DNA from: Streptomyces pseudovenezuelae
GTDB lineage: Bacteria > Actinomycetota > Actinomycetes > Streptomycetales > Streptomycetaceae
Length of the DNA stretch: 64,000 nt
NCBI RefSeq assembly: GCF_029892565.1
Contig: NZ_JARXVH010000005.1
Location: forward strand, 186,001 to 250,000
Direction of reading: 5' to 3'
In this document: positions 35,800 to 43,827 of the stretch, piece after piece
Position numbering within the stretch: position 1 is the first letter of the stretch
Layout: each line of letters starts with the position of its first letter
Program-made: the position numbers and the translations under genes
The notes under the pieces: generated by a model
Databases searched by the model: none
Told to the model about the DNA's origin: nothing
The model's input: the letters and a program-made list of their open reading frames with translations, nothing else

Positions 35800-36117
35800 G
35801 TGACGACATGGGGCCGTTCGCGAGCGATTCTCGTAGCAGTTCAGACGCAAGCGGACCGGCCGGTTCGGGCAGAGCCCGCAGCCGGCGGGTCGTGGATCGA
35901 AGGGCTGCGGGAGATGCGGCGGACGCGGATCGAGAAACGACGGCGGTCGGTCCGCGTCCGCCGGTACTCGCCCGACACGCACGCGTGGAGCGACCTTTCG
36001 GACCTCAGGGACCTCAGGGATCCCAGGGATCCCAGGGATCCCGACATCGTGCGCGCCAAGCGGCCTCGGCCTGAGCAGCCCGCGCGGCCCGTACGGCCTG
36101 CGCGGCCGGAAGAATAG
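35800..36117 (+). CDS. Possible small hypothetical protein (105 aa) in the gap between regulator and kinase
   Basis: An open frame on the plus strand starts at GTG 35800 with a good GGAGG five bases upstream. It encodes an Arg-rich protein: TTWGRSRAILVAVQTQADRPV, then EGLREMRRTRIEKRRRSVRVRRYS, then a repeated DLRDLRDPRDPRDPD stretch made by the nine-base DNA repeat at 36000-36042, ending in RPVRPARPEE. GC bias at third codon positions is moderate, weaker than in neighbouring genes, so this could be chance. If real, it is transcribed away from the response regulator. Function unknown. Confidence 0.3.
   Translation: MTTWGRSRAILVAVQTQADRPVRAEPAAGGSWIEGLREMRRTRIEKRRRSVRVRRYSPDTHAWSDLSDLRDLRDPRDPRDPDIVRAKRPRPEQPARPVRPARPEE
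36000..36042. repeat. Nine-base tandem repeat, 4.8 copies
   Basis: Two units GGACCTCAG are followed by two units GGATCCCAG and a partial GGATCCC, in perfect nine-base register. It sits in the 567-base space between the sensor-kinase and response-regulator genes. The rest of that space (35697-36263) shows no other clear element apart from the possible small gene. Confidence 0.9.
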
Positions 36118-36263
36118 GCGGCTTCGACCGCCCCCAGAGCCGGACGGACGCCTCTCCGTCCGAAGGACCGCCCGGACGTACGCAACGTCACCGAGTCGCA
36201 GGCTCCCCCGTCCTCGACGACTCCCCTTCGCGTACGGCCGGGCGGTCACGCGTGCGTGGCCGG

Positions 36264-39149
36264 TCAGGCCAGCGGCAGCCGTACGGTCATGGTGGTGCCC
36301 TCTCCCGGCGGGCTGGCGACGTCCAGCTTGCCGCCGATCGCCTCGACCCGGTCGACGAGCCCGATCAGACCGGAGCCGCGGCCGAGTTCGGCGCCGCCCA
36401 CACCGTCGTCACGGATGGTCAGCTCCAGGAAGTCGTCGCGGATCTCCGCCGCGACCTCCACCACGCTCGCGTGCGCGTGCTTGGCCGCGTTGGTGAGGCA
36501 CTCGGAGGTGACGTAGTAGGCGGCCACCTCCAGCTGCTCCGGCAGGCGCTCGGTGGGCAGTCGGAGGTCGAGTTCCACCGGCACCGCGGAGCGGCGGGCC
36601 AGGGAGCGCAGGGCGGGGCCCAGGCCGCCCTTGGACAGGATGGCGGGGTGGATGCCGCGGGCCACCTGGAGCAGGTCCTGGAAGGCGTCGTCGAGGCCCT
36701 TGCCCACGTGGGCGATCTGCTGGGCGAGTTCGCAGGACCGGTCGGTGATCATGGACTCGGCCAGCCGAAGGTCCAGTTGGAGGGCGACGAGCCGCTGCTG
36801 GACGCCGTCGTGCAGGTCGCGCTCGATGCGGCGCCGGGAGGCGTCCCCGGCGGCCACCACACGCGCGCGTGAGGCCGTCAACTGGGCGCGGCTGTCGGCG
36901 TTGGCGACCGCGGTGGCGATCAGTTCGGTGAAGTCGGCCAGCCGCGACTCGGTCCCGCCGGGCAGCGGCTCCAGCAGCGAGGACGCGACGACGACGCCCC
37001 ACAGCCGGCCGTCCACGACGATCGGCGCCCCCACCGAGCGGCCCACGCGGGCGGCGGTCCTGGTGCGGGCCACCTCACGTGCCGCCGCCTCGCTCTCGGC
37101 GCTCCCGCTCCCGGCCCCCGGCGCGGGAACGCGCGCGGCGCCGAGGACCGTGAGGGCGCCGTCGGGCTCGTAGCGCAGCACGGCCGCGCCGCCGACGCTC
37201 AGCAGGTCTCCCACCTCGTCGGCCACGGCCCCGAACACGCTGTCCGGCGGCTCGCCGTGCGCCACGCGCGTGGCGACCCGGCGCAGTGCGCTCTGTTCCC
37301 GGGCGGTGCGGCGGCTCTCGGTGACGTCGCGGGCGGCGGCGTAGACGAGGCCCTCCTCGGGGACCGGCCGGGCGCTCCACTGCAGCCAGCACTCGGTGCC
37401 GTCCTCGCGCAGGTAGCGGTTCTCGAACTCGGCGAGTTCGACGCCGCCGGCCAGCCGGTCGAGGGCCACGCGCGTGGTGTGCCGGTCCTCCCGGTGGACG
37501 AACTCGATGGACGGCTTGGCCAGCAGTTCCTCCCCCGAGTAGCCGAGGGTGCGTTCGAAGGCCGGGTTGACGCGCTTGAAGTAGCCGTCGACTCCCGTGA
37601 TGCACAGCAGGTCGGGCGAGAGGTTGAAGATGCCCTCCAGCTCCCGCTCGGCCTTCCTGCGTCGGCCGTGCGCCGCCGCGAAGGACGCCATGGTGCCGTT
37701 CATGCCGCCCAGGAGCTGGGCCCAGGTGCCGTCGAAGGAGAGGACGTCGGCGCGGTGTTCGAGCCGGTTGTCGTCGATCGCCGTGTTCATGGACCGGATC
37801 TCGGCCGCCAACTTCTCGGTGGTGACCCGCAGTTCGCGGAAGGTGTCGGCGACGTCGCCGAGTTCGTCGCGCCCGGCGTAGCGGATGTCGTACGACAGAT
37901 CGCCGGACGACAGGGCCCGCGCGCCGGCCGAGACCTCGCCGAGCGGCCGGGTGATCGAGCGTCGCAGGGCCAGCGCGAGGACGGTGACGACGGCCAGGAC
38001 GGCGAGGGAGACGGCGAGGTCGCGCACCGAGCGGACGCGGGCGCTGCTCAGGTCGTTGGCGGCCGTGCCGGCGAGTTCGTGTGCGGCCCGGTCCTGGATG
38101 CCGCGCAGCGCGTCGATCCGGTCCTTGGAGTCCGCCAGCCAGAGGCTGTACGACGGCCACGCAGTGGCCTTCGGGTCGGGCGCGGCGAGCAGGTCGCGCA
38201 CCTTTCGCACGGCCCTGCCGGGGGCCTGGAACTGGGTGATGTACAGCTCGGCCCGCAGCTGGTCGGAGGTTTTCTGCCGGAACTCCCCCAGCTGGGCCTC
38301 CTCCAGGGCGGGCCAGCGTCCCGTGGCGGTGGGGCGCCGCCCGGACGGCGCGTCGAGCAGGACGGCGATCTCGGCCTGCTCCCGTTCGGCGGCCTCGATG
38401 GCTCCCAGGATCGCGATGTGCGCGTCGGCGGCCTGGCCCGAAGCCCTGGTGGGGCGCCCGGACTCCAAGGTGCCGACGGTGTCGAGGAGTTCGTCCTCGA
38501 TGCCCTGGTACTCCTGCGCGATCGCGCGGGCGGTGAGCGAGCCGGTGCCCGTCTGCACCCGTACCGCGTGCAGTCGGCGGCTGACGGCGTCGAGCCGGCC
38601 CGCGACATCGGCCTCCGGCCAGGAGACGGCCCGGCCGGCGGCCCGCGTCAGGGCACGGCCGGTGGCCCGCTCGGCCACGGACCGTCCGGCCACGGTGCCC
38701 GGTGCGGGGCGCAACCGGGCCTCCACGGCGGCGATCCGCTCCCCCGCGACGGCGTCGGACACCGCGGTGGTCGCGAACGACACCTCGGTCGCCGTGTGGA
38801 ACCGCCCCAGCATCCGCGCCTCCTCCCACTGCGCGACCGCGCTGAACGCGGTGAACGCCAACAGCCCGGTCACCGGCAGCAGTACGAGCAGCATCAGCTT
38901 GCTGCCGACGCGGAGACGGGAGAGGAAAGGGGGGCGGTCGGGGCCGAGTCGGGGGTGGGGCGGGGGGCGGTCGCGACGGAAGCGGGTGCGCAGCCAGGCG
39001 CGGAGGCGGGCCGCGCCGGCGAAACGGGCGGCGAGGGCGACGCGCGCGAGCGGGGCGCCTGGGCCCAGGGCGACGTCGGCCGGGGAACCCGGTCGCCCCT
39101 GCGGCGTACCCCTTCGACTGTTCGGTCTGCCGGACCCGGAGCGCTGCAT
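36264..39149 (-). CDS. Membrane sensor histidine kinase with NIT-like, HAMP, PAS and GAF domains
   Basis: 961 aa. A basic/proline-rich N terminus (1-84) precedes membrane segment 1 (about 85-107). The extracytoplasmic helical region (about 110-375) resembles nitrate/nitrite-sensing (NIT) domains, with QEYQGIEDELLDTVGTL and IEAAEREQAEIAVLL. Segment 2 (376-396) is followed by HAMP (about 397-450), PAS (about 503-612; NLSPDLLCITGVDGYFKRVNPAFERTLGYS region) and GAF (about 620-750). HisKA_3 has phospho-acceptor His780 in IERDLHDGVQQRL, and the HATPase has SECLTNAAKHA and DDGVGG. NarL-type kinases like this pair with LuxR regulators, as found downstream. It starts nine bases after the second solute-binding gene, so it is cotranscribed with the two binding lipoproteins. 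Confidence 0.93.
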   Translation of the reverse strand: MQRSGSGRPNSRRGTPQGRPGSPADVALGPGAPLARVALAARFAGAARLRAWLRTRFRRDRPPPHPRLGPDRPPFLSRLRVGSKLMLLVLLPVTGLLAFTAFSAVAQWEEARMLGRFHTATEVSFATTAVSDAVAGERIAAVEARLRPAPGTVAGRSVAERATGRALTRAAGRAVSWPEADVAGRLDAVSRRLHAVRVQTGTGSLTARAIAQEYQGIEDELLDTVGTLESGRPTRASGQAADAHIAILGAIEAAEREQAEIAVLLDAPSGRRPTATGRWPALEEAQLGEFRQKTSDQLRAELYITQFQAPGRAVRKVRDLLAAPDPKATAWPSYSLWLADSKDRIDALRGIQDRAAHELAGTAANDLSSARVRSVRDLAVSLAVLAVVTVLALALRRSITRPLGEVSAGARALSSGDLSYDIRYAGRDELGDVADTFRELRVTTEKLAAEIRSMNTAIDDNRLEHRADVLSFDGTWAQLLGGMNGTMASFAAAHGRRRKAERELEGIFNLSPDLLCITGVDGYFKRVNPAFERTLGYSGEELLAKPSIEFVHREDRHTTRVALDRLAGGVELAEFENRYLREDGTECWLQWSARPVPEEGLVYAAARDVTESRRTAREQSALRRVATRVAHGEPPDSVFGAVADEVGDLLSVGGAAVLRYEPDGALTVLGAARVPAPGAGSGSAESEAAAREVARTRTAARVGRSVGAPIVVDGRLWGVVVASSLLEPLPGGTESRLADFTELIATAVANADSRAQLTASRARVVAAGDASRRRIERDLHDGVQQRLVALQLDLRLAESMITDRSCELAQQIAHVGKGLDDAFQDLLQVARGIHPAILSKGGLGPALRSLARRSAVPVELDLRLPTERLPEQLEVAAYYVTSECLTNAAKHAHASVVEVAAEIRDDFLELTIRDDGVGGAELGRGSGLIGLVDRVEAIGGKLDVASPPGEGTTMTVRLPLA

Positions 39150-39158
39150 GGCCGGGCC

Positions 39159-40550
39159 TCAGCGGCCGGTGGGCGGGTAGTACTGGTGGTCGGCCAGGTC
39201 CTTGTCGATGGCCGCGACCGCCCGGTCGAGCGTGGGCCTGACCGGCGCCCGGTCGAGGACGATCTTCGCGAAGGCGCGGGAGAACGCGTCGGTGACCGCC
39301 CCGTAGGCGGGAGTTCGCGGGCGGGGCCGGGCCGTGCCGTTCTGCAACTGATCGATGTAGAGGCGCTCCGGACCGGTCCCGCGGAACTGCGCGGTGCGCT
39401 CGATCGCCGTTCGGGTCGCCGGAATCGCGCCGTTGACGTCCGTCATGCGCACCACCTCGTCGGGGCTCAACAGGAAGGCCAGGAACCGCCAGACGGCGTC
39501 CGGGTCGACGCTGGTCGAGGGGACGCCCCACTGCCAGGAACCCATCCCGGTGACGGTGCCGTCCCCGAAGTCGGGCAGCGGAACGATCGTCATGTCGCCC
39601 GGGAACGCCTTGGCGTACTCGCGCCATCTCCAGTGCCCCGACCAGGAGATGGGGCTGCGGCCCGCGGCGAACGCCTTGTCGTCCCCGCCGGGGTCGACGA
39701 GCCCCGACTCGACCCACTTCTGCAGGATGGTGAGCGCCCGGACGGAGTCGGCGCCGTTGAGATAGCCGTCGGCCGTGCGGTGGTTCTTCGCATCGATGAG
39801 GTCACCTCCCGCCGACCAGACCGCGGGAGCGAACCCGTACGTGTTCCACTCGGCGCCCGGCGTCGAGTACCGGAGCCCGAGGTCGAGCGGCGCCTCGTAC
39901 CCCTCCTCGCGGAGTTTCCCCAGGATGCCCGTGAACTCGTCGGCGGTCCAGGCGTCCGCGGTGCCCTCGGGGACCCGGATGCCGGCCTTCTTCAGCACGG
40001 ACGGCCTTACGTACAGGCCGAGTCCGGAGTCGAAGGTTCCGATGCCCCACAACCGGCCCGCGTACGTGCCCTGTTGGAGGATCGAGGGCAGCAGGTCGGC
40101 CCGCAGGGCGTCGGGCAGGCAGGAGCCGAGCGGCCGGAGCCGGCCGACCCAGGCGTACCCGAGGAGCTTCGGGGCGTCGAAGTCGAGCAGGTCCGGCAGG
40201 TCACCGCCGGCCGCGGCGGCGCGCACCTCGGTGTCGTAGTCGCCGTCCGGAAGGGTCATGAGGTTGACCGTGACGTCGTGCTGGGAGGCGTTGAACCGCC
40301 GTACCTGTGCCCGCAGGGTCGTCAACTCTCCCTGTGCCGTGGGCGAGTGGTACCAGACGGTGATCTGCGAGGTGCCCTTGATCCGGCCGTCGCAGGTCCT
40401 GTCGGTGCCCGGCTTCGCGGACCCCTTGCCGCCGCCGTCCGCGCCGTCTCCCGTGCAGCCCGCCACGATCAGGGCGGCGGTCAGCAGGAACGCCGTCGCC
40501 GCGCGGGCGTCGGCCGCGCGGGGCCGCCGGGGCGTGGCGCCGCGGGTCAT
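39159..40550 (-). CDS. Solute-binding lipoprotein B of the tandem pair
   Basis: 463 aa, ABC-type family-1 binding protein. The signal peptide carries a lipobox LIVAGC (Cys at about residue 32), followed by a Gly/Asp-rich linker. It closely matches the preceding gene product over its full length: shared CDGRI.GT start, QGTYAGRLWGIGTFDSG, LYVRPSVLKKAGIR, EWNTYGFAPAVWSAGGDLID and RPRTPAYGAVT. The ATG overlaps the stop of its paralogue (ATGA). No permease or ATPase gene is near; instead the sensor kinase follows nine bases later, which suggests a sensing rather than, or besides, a transport role. Confidence 0.9.
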   Translation of the reverse strand: MTRGATPRRPRAADARAATAFLLTAALIVAGCTGDGADGGGKGSAKPGTDRTCDGRIKGTSQITVWYHSPTAQGELTTLRAQVRRFNASQHDVTVNLMTLPDGDYDTEVRAAAAGGDLPDLLDFDAPKLLGYAWVGRLRPLGSCLPDALRADLLPSILQQGTYAGRLWGIGTFDSGLGLYVRPSVLKKAGIRVPEGTADAWTADEFTGILGKLREEGYEAPLDLGLRYSTPGAEWNTYGFAPAVWSAGGDLIDAKNHRTADGYLNGADSVRALTILQKWVESGLVDPGGDDKAFAAGRSPISWSGHWRWREYAKAFPGDMTIVPLPDFGDGTVTGMGSWQWGVPSTSVDPDAVWRFLAFLLSPDEVVRMTDVNGAIPATRTAIERTAQFRGTGPERLYIDQLQNGTARPRPRTPAYGAVTDAFSRAFAKIVLDRAPVRPTLDRAVAAIDKDLADHQYYPPTGR

Positions 40551-41926
40551 GGCCCCTGCTGCGGATAGCCGTCGTGGGCCGCCAGGTCCTTGTCGATGGC
40601 CACGACCGCCTGGTCGAGGGCGGCCTTGACGGGTGCCCGGTCGAGCATGATCTTCGCGAAGGCGTCGGAGAACGCCTTGGTGATCGCGGGATAGGCGGGT
40701 GTCTGCGGCCGCGGTCGCGCGACGCCGTCCCGCAGTTGCTCGATGAACAGGTGCTCGCCGCCGCCCGTGTCGTACTTCGGCGTGAGTTTCACGGCGCTGT
40801 TCGTGGCGGGGATCCCGCCGTTGGCCACGCTCATCCGGCGGATCTGCTCCGGCTTCAGCAGATACGTGAGGAAGCGCCAGACGGCGTCCCCGTCGGTGGT
40901 CCCGGCGGTGACGCCCCACTGGTAGGACCCCATCCCGGTGACGGTCCCCTGACCGAAGTCGGGCAGCGGCACGATCGCCACGTCCCCCGGGAACACCTTC
41001 GTGTACTCGGGATAACGCCAGTGCCCGCTCCAGGAGATGACGCTGCGCCCCTTGTCGAAGGCCTTCTCGTCCTTGTCCGCGTCGATGTACCCCGACTCGG
41101 CCCAGCTCTGCATGACGGTCAACGCCCGTACGGAAGCAGGGCTGTTGAGGAAGCCCTCGGCAGTCGAGTAGGTCTGCGGATCGATCAGATCACCGCCCGC
41201 CGACCATACGGCGGGAGCGAAGCCGTACGTGTTCCACTCCTCGCCGGGCTTCACGTACAGCAGCCCCACATCGAGCGGCGTCCGGTAGCCCTGCTTGCGG
41301 AGTCTGGCGAGGATGCCCGTCAGCTCGTCGGCGGTCCAGGCGTCCGCGGTGCCCCGAGGGATGCGGATACCGGCCTTCTTCAGCACCGACGGCCGTACGT
41401 ACAGCCCCATCCCGGAGTCGAAGGTGCCGATGCCCCACAACCGGCCTGCGTACGTGCCCTGTCGGCGGATCGAGGGCAGCAGATCCTCGCGCAGGCTCTC
41501 CGGCACGCAGGAGTCGATCGGCTTCAACTTGCCCGACCAGGCGTAGCTGTAGAGGTTGGGGCCGTCGAAGTCGAGCAGGTCAGGCAGGTCGCCGCTGGAG
41601 GCGGCGGAGTCGACCAGGTCGGTGTAGGGCCGGTTCTCGGGCAGGTTCACGAGTTCGACCCGTACCTGCCGCTGCGCCTTGTTGAACTCCTTGACCTGCT
41701 CCTGCAGCGTGTCGACCTCGCCGGACGGACCCGAGTGGAACCACACCGTGACATGCGCGGTCCCGTCGATCCGGCCGTCGCACGTCGTGTCCCCGCGCCC
41801 CCGGTCGGCCTTGGAGTCGTCGCTCCCACCACCACAACCGGCCAGTAACAAGGCGCCCGCCAACAGCCCCGAGGTCAGGGCGCGACGGCTCCGACGGATT
41901 CCCACACTGCTCGGCGACGCACTCAT
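40547..41926 (-). CDS. Solute-binding lipoprotein A of the tandem pair
   Basis: 459 aa family-1 binding protein with a lipoprotein signal (RRSRRALTSGLLAG, then lipobox LLLAGC). The mature part begins with a short Gly/Asp linker, then CDGRIDGTAHVTVWFHSG. It is the first gene of the four-gene module (binding protein A - binding protein B - kinase - regulator). A shared invariant Cys (in CDGRI) and a second Cys (DSCVPES / GSCLPDA in the paralogue) could form a disulfide. Ligand unknown; family-1 proteins mostly bind sugars. ATG at 41926 with a GGGG ribosome site. Confidence 0.9.
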   Translation of the reverse strand: MSASPSSVGIRRSRRALTSGLLAGALLLAGCGGGSDDSKADRGRGDTTCDGRIDGTAHVTVWFHSGPSGEVDTLQEQVKEFNKAQRQVRVELVNLPENRPYTDLVDSAASSGDLPDLLDFDGPNLYSYAWSGKLKPIDSCVPESLREDLLPSIRRQGTYAGRLWGIGTFDSGMGLYVRPSVLKKAGIRIPRGTADAWTADELTGILARLRKQGYRTPLDVGLLYVKPGEEWNTYGFAPAVWSAGGDLIDPQTYSTAEGFLNSPASVRALTVMQSWAESGYIDADKDEKAFDKGRSVISWSGHWRYPEYTKVFPGDVAIVPLPDFGQGTVTGMGSYQWGVTAGTTDGDAVWRFLTYLLKPEQIRRMSVANGGIPATNSAVKLTPKYDTGGGEHLFIEQLRDGVARPRPQTPAYPAITKAFSDAFAKIMLDRAPVKAALDQAVVAIDKDLAAHDGYPQQGP

Positions 41927-42081
41927 CGCGCACCCCCACTCGACCGGACACCACGGCCTCCCCAGGGCGCCTCCATGCTACCGGCCGTGATGTGGCGCTG
42001 CGCTGCGTAAACGCGAACCCGCTTGTTCGGCAAAGGACTTCAGCACATTCCAGGTGACCGGTAACCCCGCTCGCCAAGTTC

Positions 42082-42097
42082 TTCCGGCTAGCCGGAA
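42082..42097. promoter_or_regulatory. Perfect palindrome in the divergent promoter of the sensory module
   Basis: TTCCGGCTAGCCGGAA reads the same on both strands. It lies in the 205-base divergent space, 34 bases before the receiver-only gene and 155 bases before the binding-lipoprotein operon. It is the best candidate binding site for the module's LuxR-type regulator, but which protein binds is inference. Confidence 0.6.
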
Positions 42098-42131
42098 AGC
42101 GCAACCAGCATCCGATTGGCACGCTGTCTGC

Positions 42132-42506
42132 ATGTCCATGCGCTGTCTCCTCGTAGATGACAGCATCCGGTTTCTGGAAGCCGCGCGCACTCTGCTGGAG
42201 CGCGACGGAATACCCGTCGTGGGCATGGCCTCGACGGGTGCGGAGGCTCTCGCGCGTGCTGCGGAGCTGGCTCCCGACATCGTCCTGGTGGATCTCGACC
42301 TCGACGGCGAGAACGGACTCGACGTGGCGGCGGCCCTCTCCCGCAGCGTCTCCTCCGTGATCATCCTGATCTCCACCCACGCCCTGGAGGACTTCCAGGA
42401 GCTCGTGGCGGCCAGTTCGGCCCGCGGCTTCCTGCACAAGTCCCGCCTGTCCGCGCAGGCCATCCGGGAGGTGCTGGACGACGACGGGGCCGACGGACCG
42501 ACTTGA
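42132..42506 (+). CDS. Receiver-only response regulator protein
   Basis: 124 aa, a single CheY-like receiver with no output domain: acidic pair Asp9-Asp10 in LLVDDS, phospho-acceptor Asp54 in VLVDLDLDGENGL, Ser81/Thr82 in ILISTHALEDF and Lys103 in FLHKSRLS. The sequence after the ATG is MSMRCLLVDD; no ribosome site is seen upstream, so it may be leaderless. Divergent from the binding-protein/kinase operon. It could act as a phosphate sink or phosphorelay partner of that kinase (inference). The receiver resembles NarL-type receivers, suggesting it arose by loss of the LuxR domain. Confidence 0.85.
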   Translation: MSMRCLLVDDSIRFLEAARTLLERDGIPVVGMASTGAEALARAAELAPDIVLVDLDLDGENGLDVAAALSRSVSSVIILISTHALEDFQELVAASSARGFLHKSRLSAQAIREVLDDDGADGPT

Positions 42507-42720
42507 GACCACTGATCGCGTCTCGGCCAGGAGTGTGTCGCGGTTGAGCCTCAGGTGTTGTCGGGACTTGGTCAACACGCTTCAATGCGGGGGAACTCGG
42601 GGCCTCGAACGACGGCGTACGGATGTGAAGACGCGCCCCGACGCCGTCGGCACGGCCCCCGACCACCAGCGTGAACCGGTCTGACCAGCCGAAGTGAGCT
42701 TTCACAGAAAGGCCCTCTGC
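42507..42720. other. Gene-free spacer
   Basis: 214 bases between the receiver gene and the next regulator. The only structure noticed is a weak inverted repeat GTGTTG (42555-42560) / CAACAC (42573-42578). No open frame with a ribosome site is seen. Confidence 0.4.
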
Positions 42721-43677
42721 ATGCCGCACGCCACACAGCACGCGGACGTCGCCGCCGTCGCCACCGCGGAACTGGACTCGGCCCTGCGGGGCGGCCCCTT
42801 CCACGTCGCGCTGCGCGCAGCGATCGCCGCCCGCGGACTGCCGCTGCAGCGGGTGCAGCACCATCTGTCGCGCTACGGGGTCAAGGTCGGTGTCACGAGC
42901 CTGAGTTACTGGCAGCAGGGCGCCCGGCGCCCGCAGCGCCCCGAGTCGCTGCGCGCGGTACGGGCGCTGGAGGAGATCCTCCAACTGCCCGAGGAGTCCC
43001 TGATCCGGCTGCTCGCCGAGCCCGACGAACCCACCTGCGACCAGCGCCCGGCCGCCCGCACCTACCGCTCCCTGGTGGCGGCCTCCGGTGTCCTGGACCG
43101 GCTGCTGGCCGAGCTGAACCTGCCACCGGACGGCGGGCTGCACACCCTCGGCCACCACGAACGGGTACGCATAGGAGCGCACCGCGAACTGGCGGGGCGC
43201 GAGTCGCACCACATCGTGCGCGCCCACAAGAACGGCGTCGACCGCTTCGTGGCCGTCCACCACGGCGACCCGGGGTGCGTGCCGGAACGGATGCGGGTAC
43301 ACGCGCTGGAGAACTGCCGCACGGGACGCGTGCGCGTGCACCACGAAACCGGCGTGCTCGTGGCCGAGCTGCTCTTCGACACCCGGCTGAGAGCCGGCGA
43401 CACCTTCCTCTTCCGCTACGGCGTCGACGACGGCACGGCCGGTGTGTGCCGCGAGTTCGTGCGCGGGTTCGGCCCCGCGGGCGGCCAGTACGCGCTCCAG
43501 GTGTGCTTCGACGAGCAGGTGCTGCCGACCCGCTGCCACCGCTTCGCCCAGCACTCGGCTGCGGCCCCGCGCAGCGGCCGCCAGGAGCTGCACCTCAGCG
43601 GCCTGCACCACTCGGTCCACCTCGTCGAGCCGCGGGTGCGGACGGGGATCGTGGGGATCGGGTGGGACTGGGAGTAG
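42721..43677 (+). CDS. Helix-turn-helix (XRE-like) DNA-binding protein of unknown role
   Basis: 318 aa. Residues about 15-105 look like a helix-turn-helix region (HVALRAAIAARGLPLQRVQHHLSRYGVKVGVTSLSYWQQGARRPQRPESLRAVRALEEIL), with the WQQGARRPQRPES part resembling the XRE recognition pattern. The remaining 200 residues form an unrecognised beta-rich domain (RVRIGAHRELAGRESHHIVRA, GDTFLFRYGVDDG) that may be a ligand-binding part. The ATG at 42721 has AAAGG eight bases upstream; an earlier GTG at 42694 lacks a ribosome site. It stands alone, 150 bases before the LacI-kinase pair. Confidence 0.75.
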   Translation: MPHATQHADVAAVATAELDSALRGGPFHVALRAAIAARGLPLQRVQHHLSRYGVKVGVTSLSYWQQGARRPQRPESLRAVRALEEILQLPEESLIRLLAEPDEPTCDQRPAARTYRSLVAASGVLDRLLAELNLPPDGGLHTLGHHERVRIGAHRELAGRESHHIVRAHKNGVDRFVAVHHGDPGCVPERMRVHALENCRTGRVRVHHETGVLVAELLFDTRLRAGDTFLFRYGVDDGTAGVCREFVRGFGPAGGQYALQVCFDEQVLPTRCHRFAQHSAAAPRSGRQELHLSGLHHSVHLVEPRVRTGIVGIGWDWE

Positions 43678-43734
43678 GGCATCGGGTGGGGCTGGGAGTG
43701 GTCCTTCGCGGGCTCCGGCCCGTTCCGAGGTCGG

Positions 43735-43760
43735 CGTAAACGCTTACGTAAGCGTTTACG
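43735..43760. promoter_or_regulatory. 26-bp perfect palindromic operator upstream of lacI-like gene
   Basis: CGTAAACGCTTAC followed immediately by its exact reverse complement, a fully symmetric 26-base site 67 bases before the LacI start. It contains AAACGCTT/AAGCGTTT half-sites of the kind LacI/GalR proteins bind, and is AT-rich compared with its surroundings. Likely the autoregulatory operator of the LacI-kinase operon. Confidence 0.75.
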
Positions 43761-43827
43761 TCGGCCGCCGGATGAGATACGTTCCCGGCCGGAGGGCCTG
43801 TGCGAGCGGCCCGGGAGGGGGACCGCG

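Noticed and set aside
35787..36074. Collagen-like Gly-Pro-Gln repeat protein in another plus-strand frame over the nine-base repeat
   Set aside because: The ribosome site is too far from its ATG and third-position GC is low; the frame starting at GTG 35800 is the better candidate.
36264..41926. Complete ABC importer around the tandem binding proteins
   Set aside because: No gene with permease membrane topology or Walker motifs lies between 35.0 and 42.5 kb on either strand.
42694..42720. Earlier GTG start at 42694 for the HTH protein
   Set aside because: No ribosome site precedes it, whereas AAAGG lies eight bases before the ATG at 42721.
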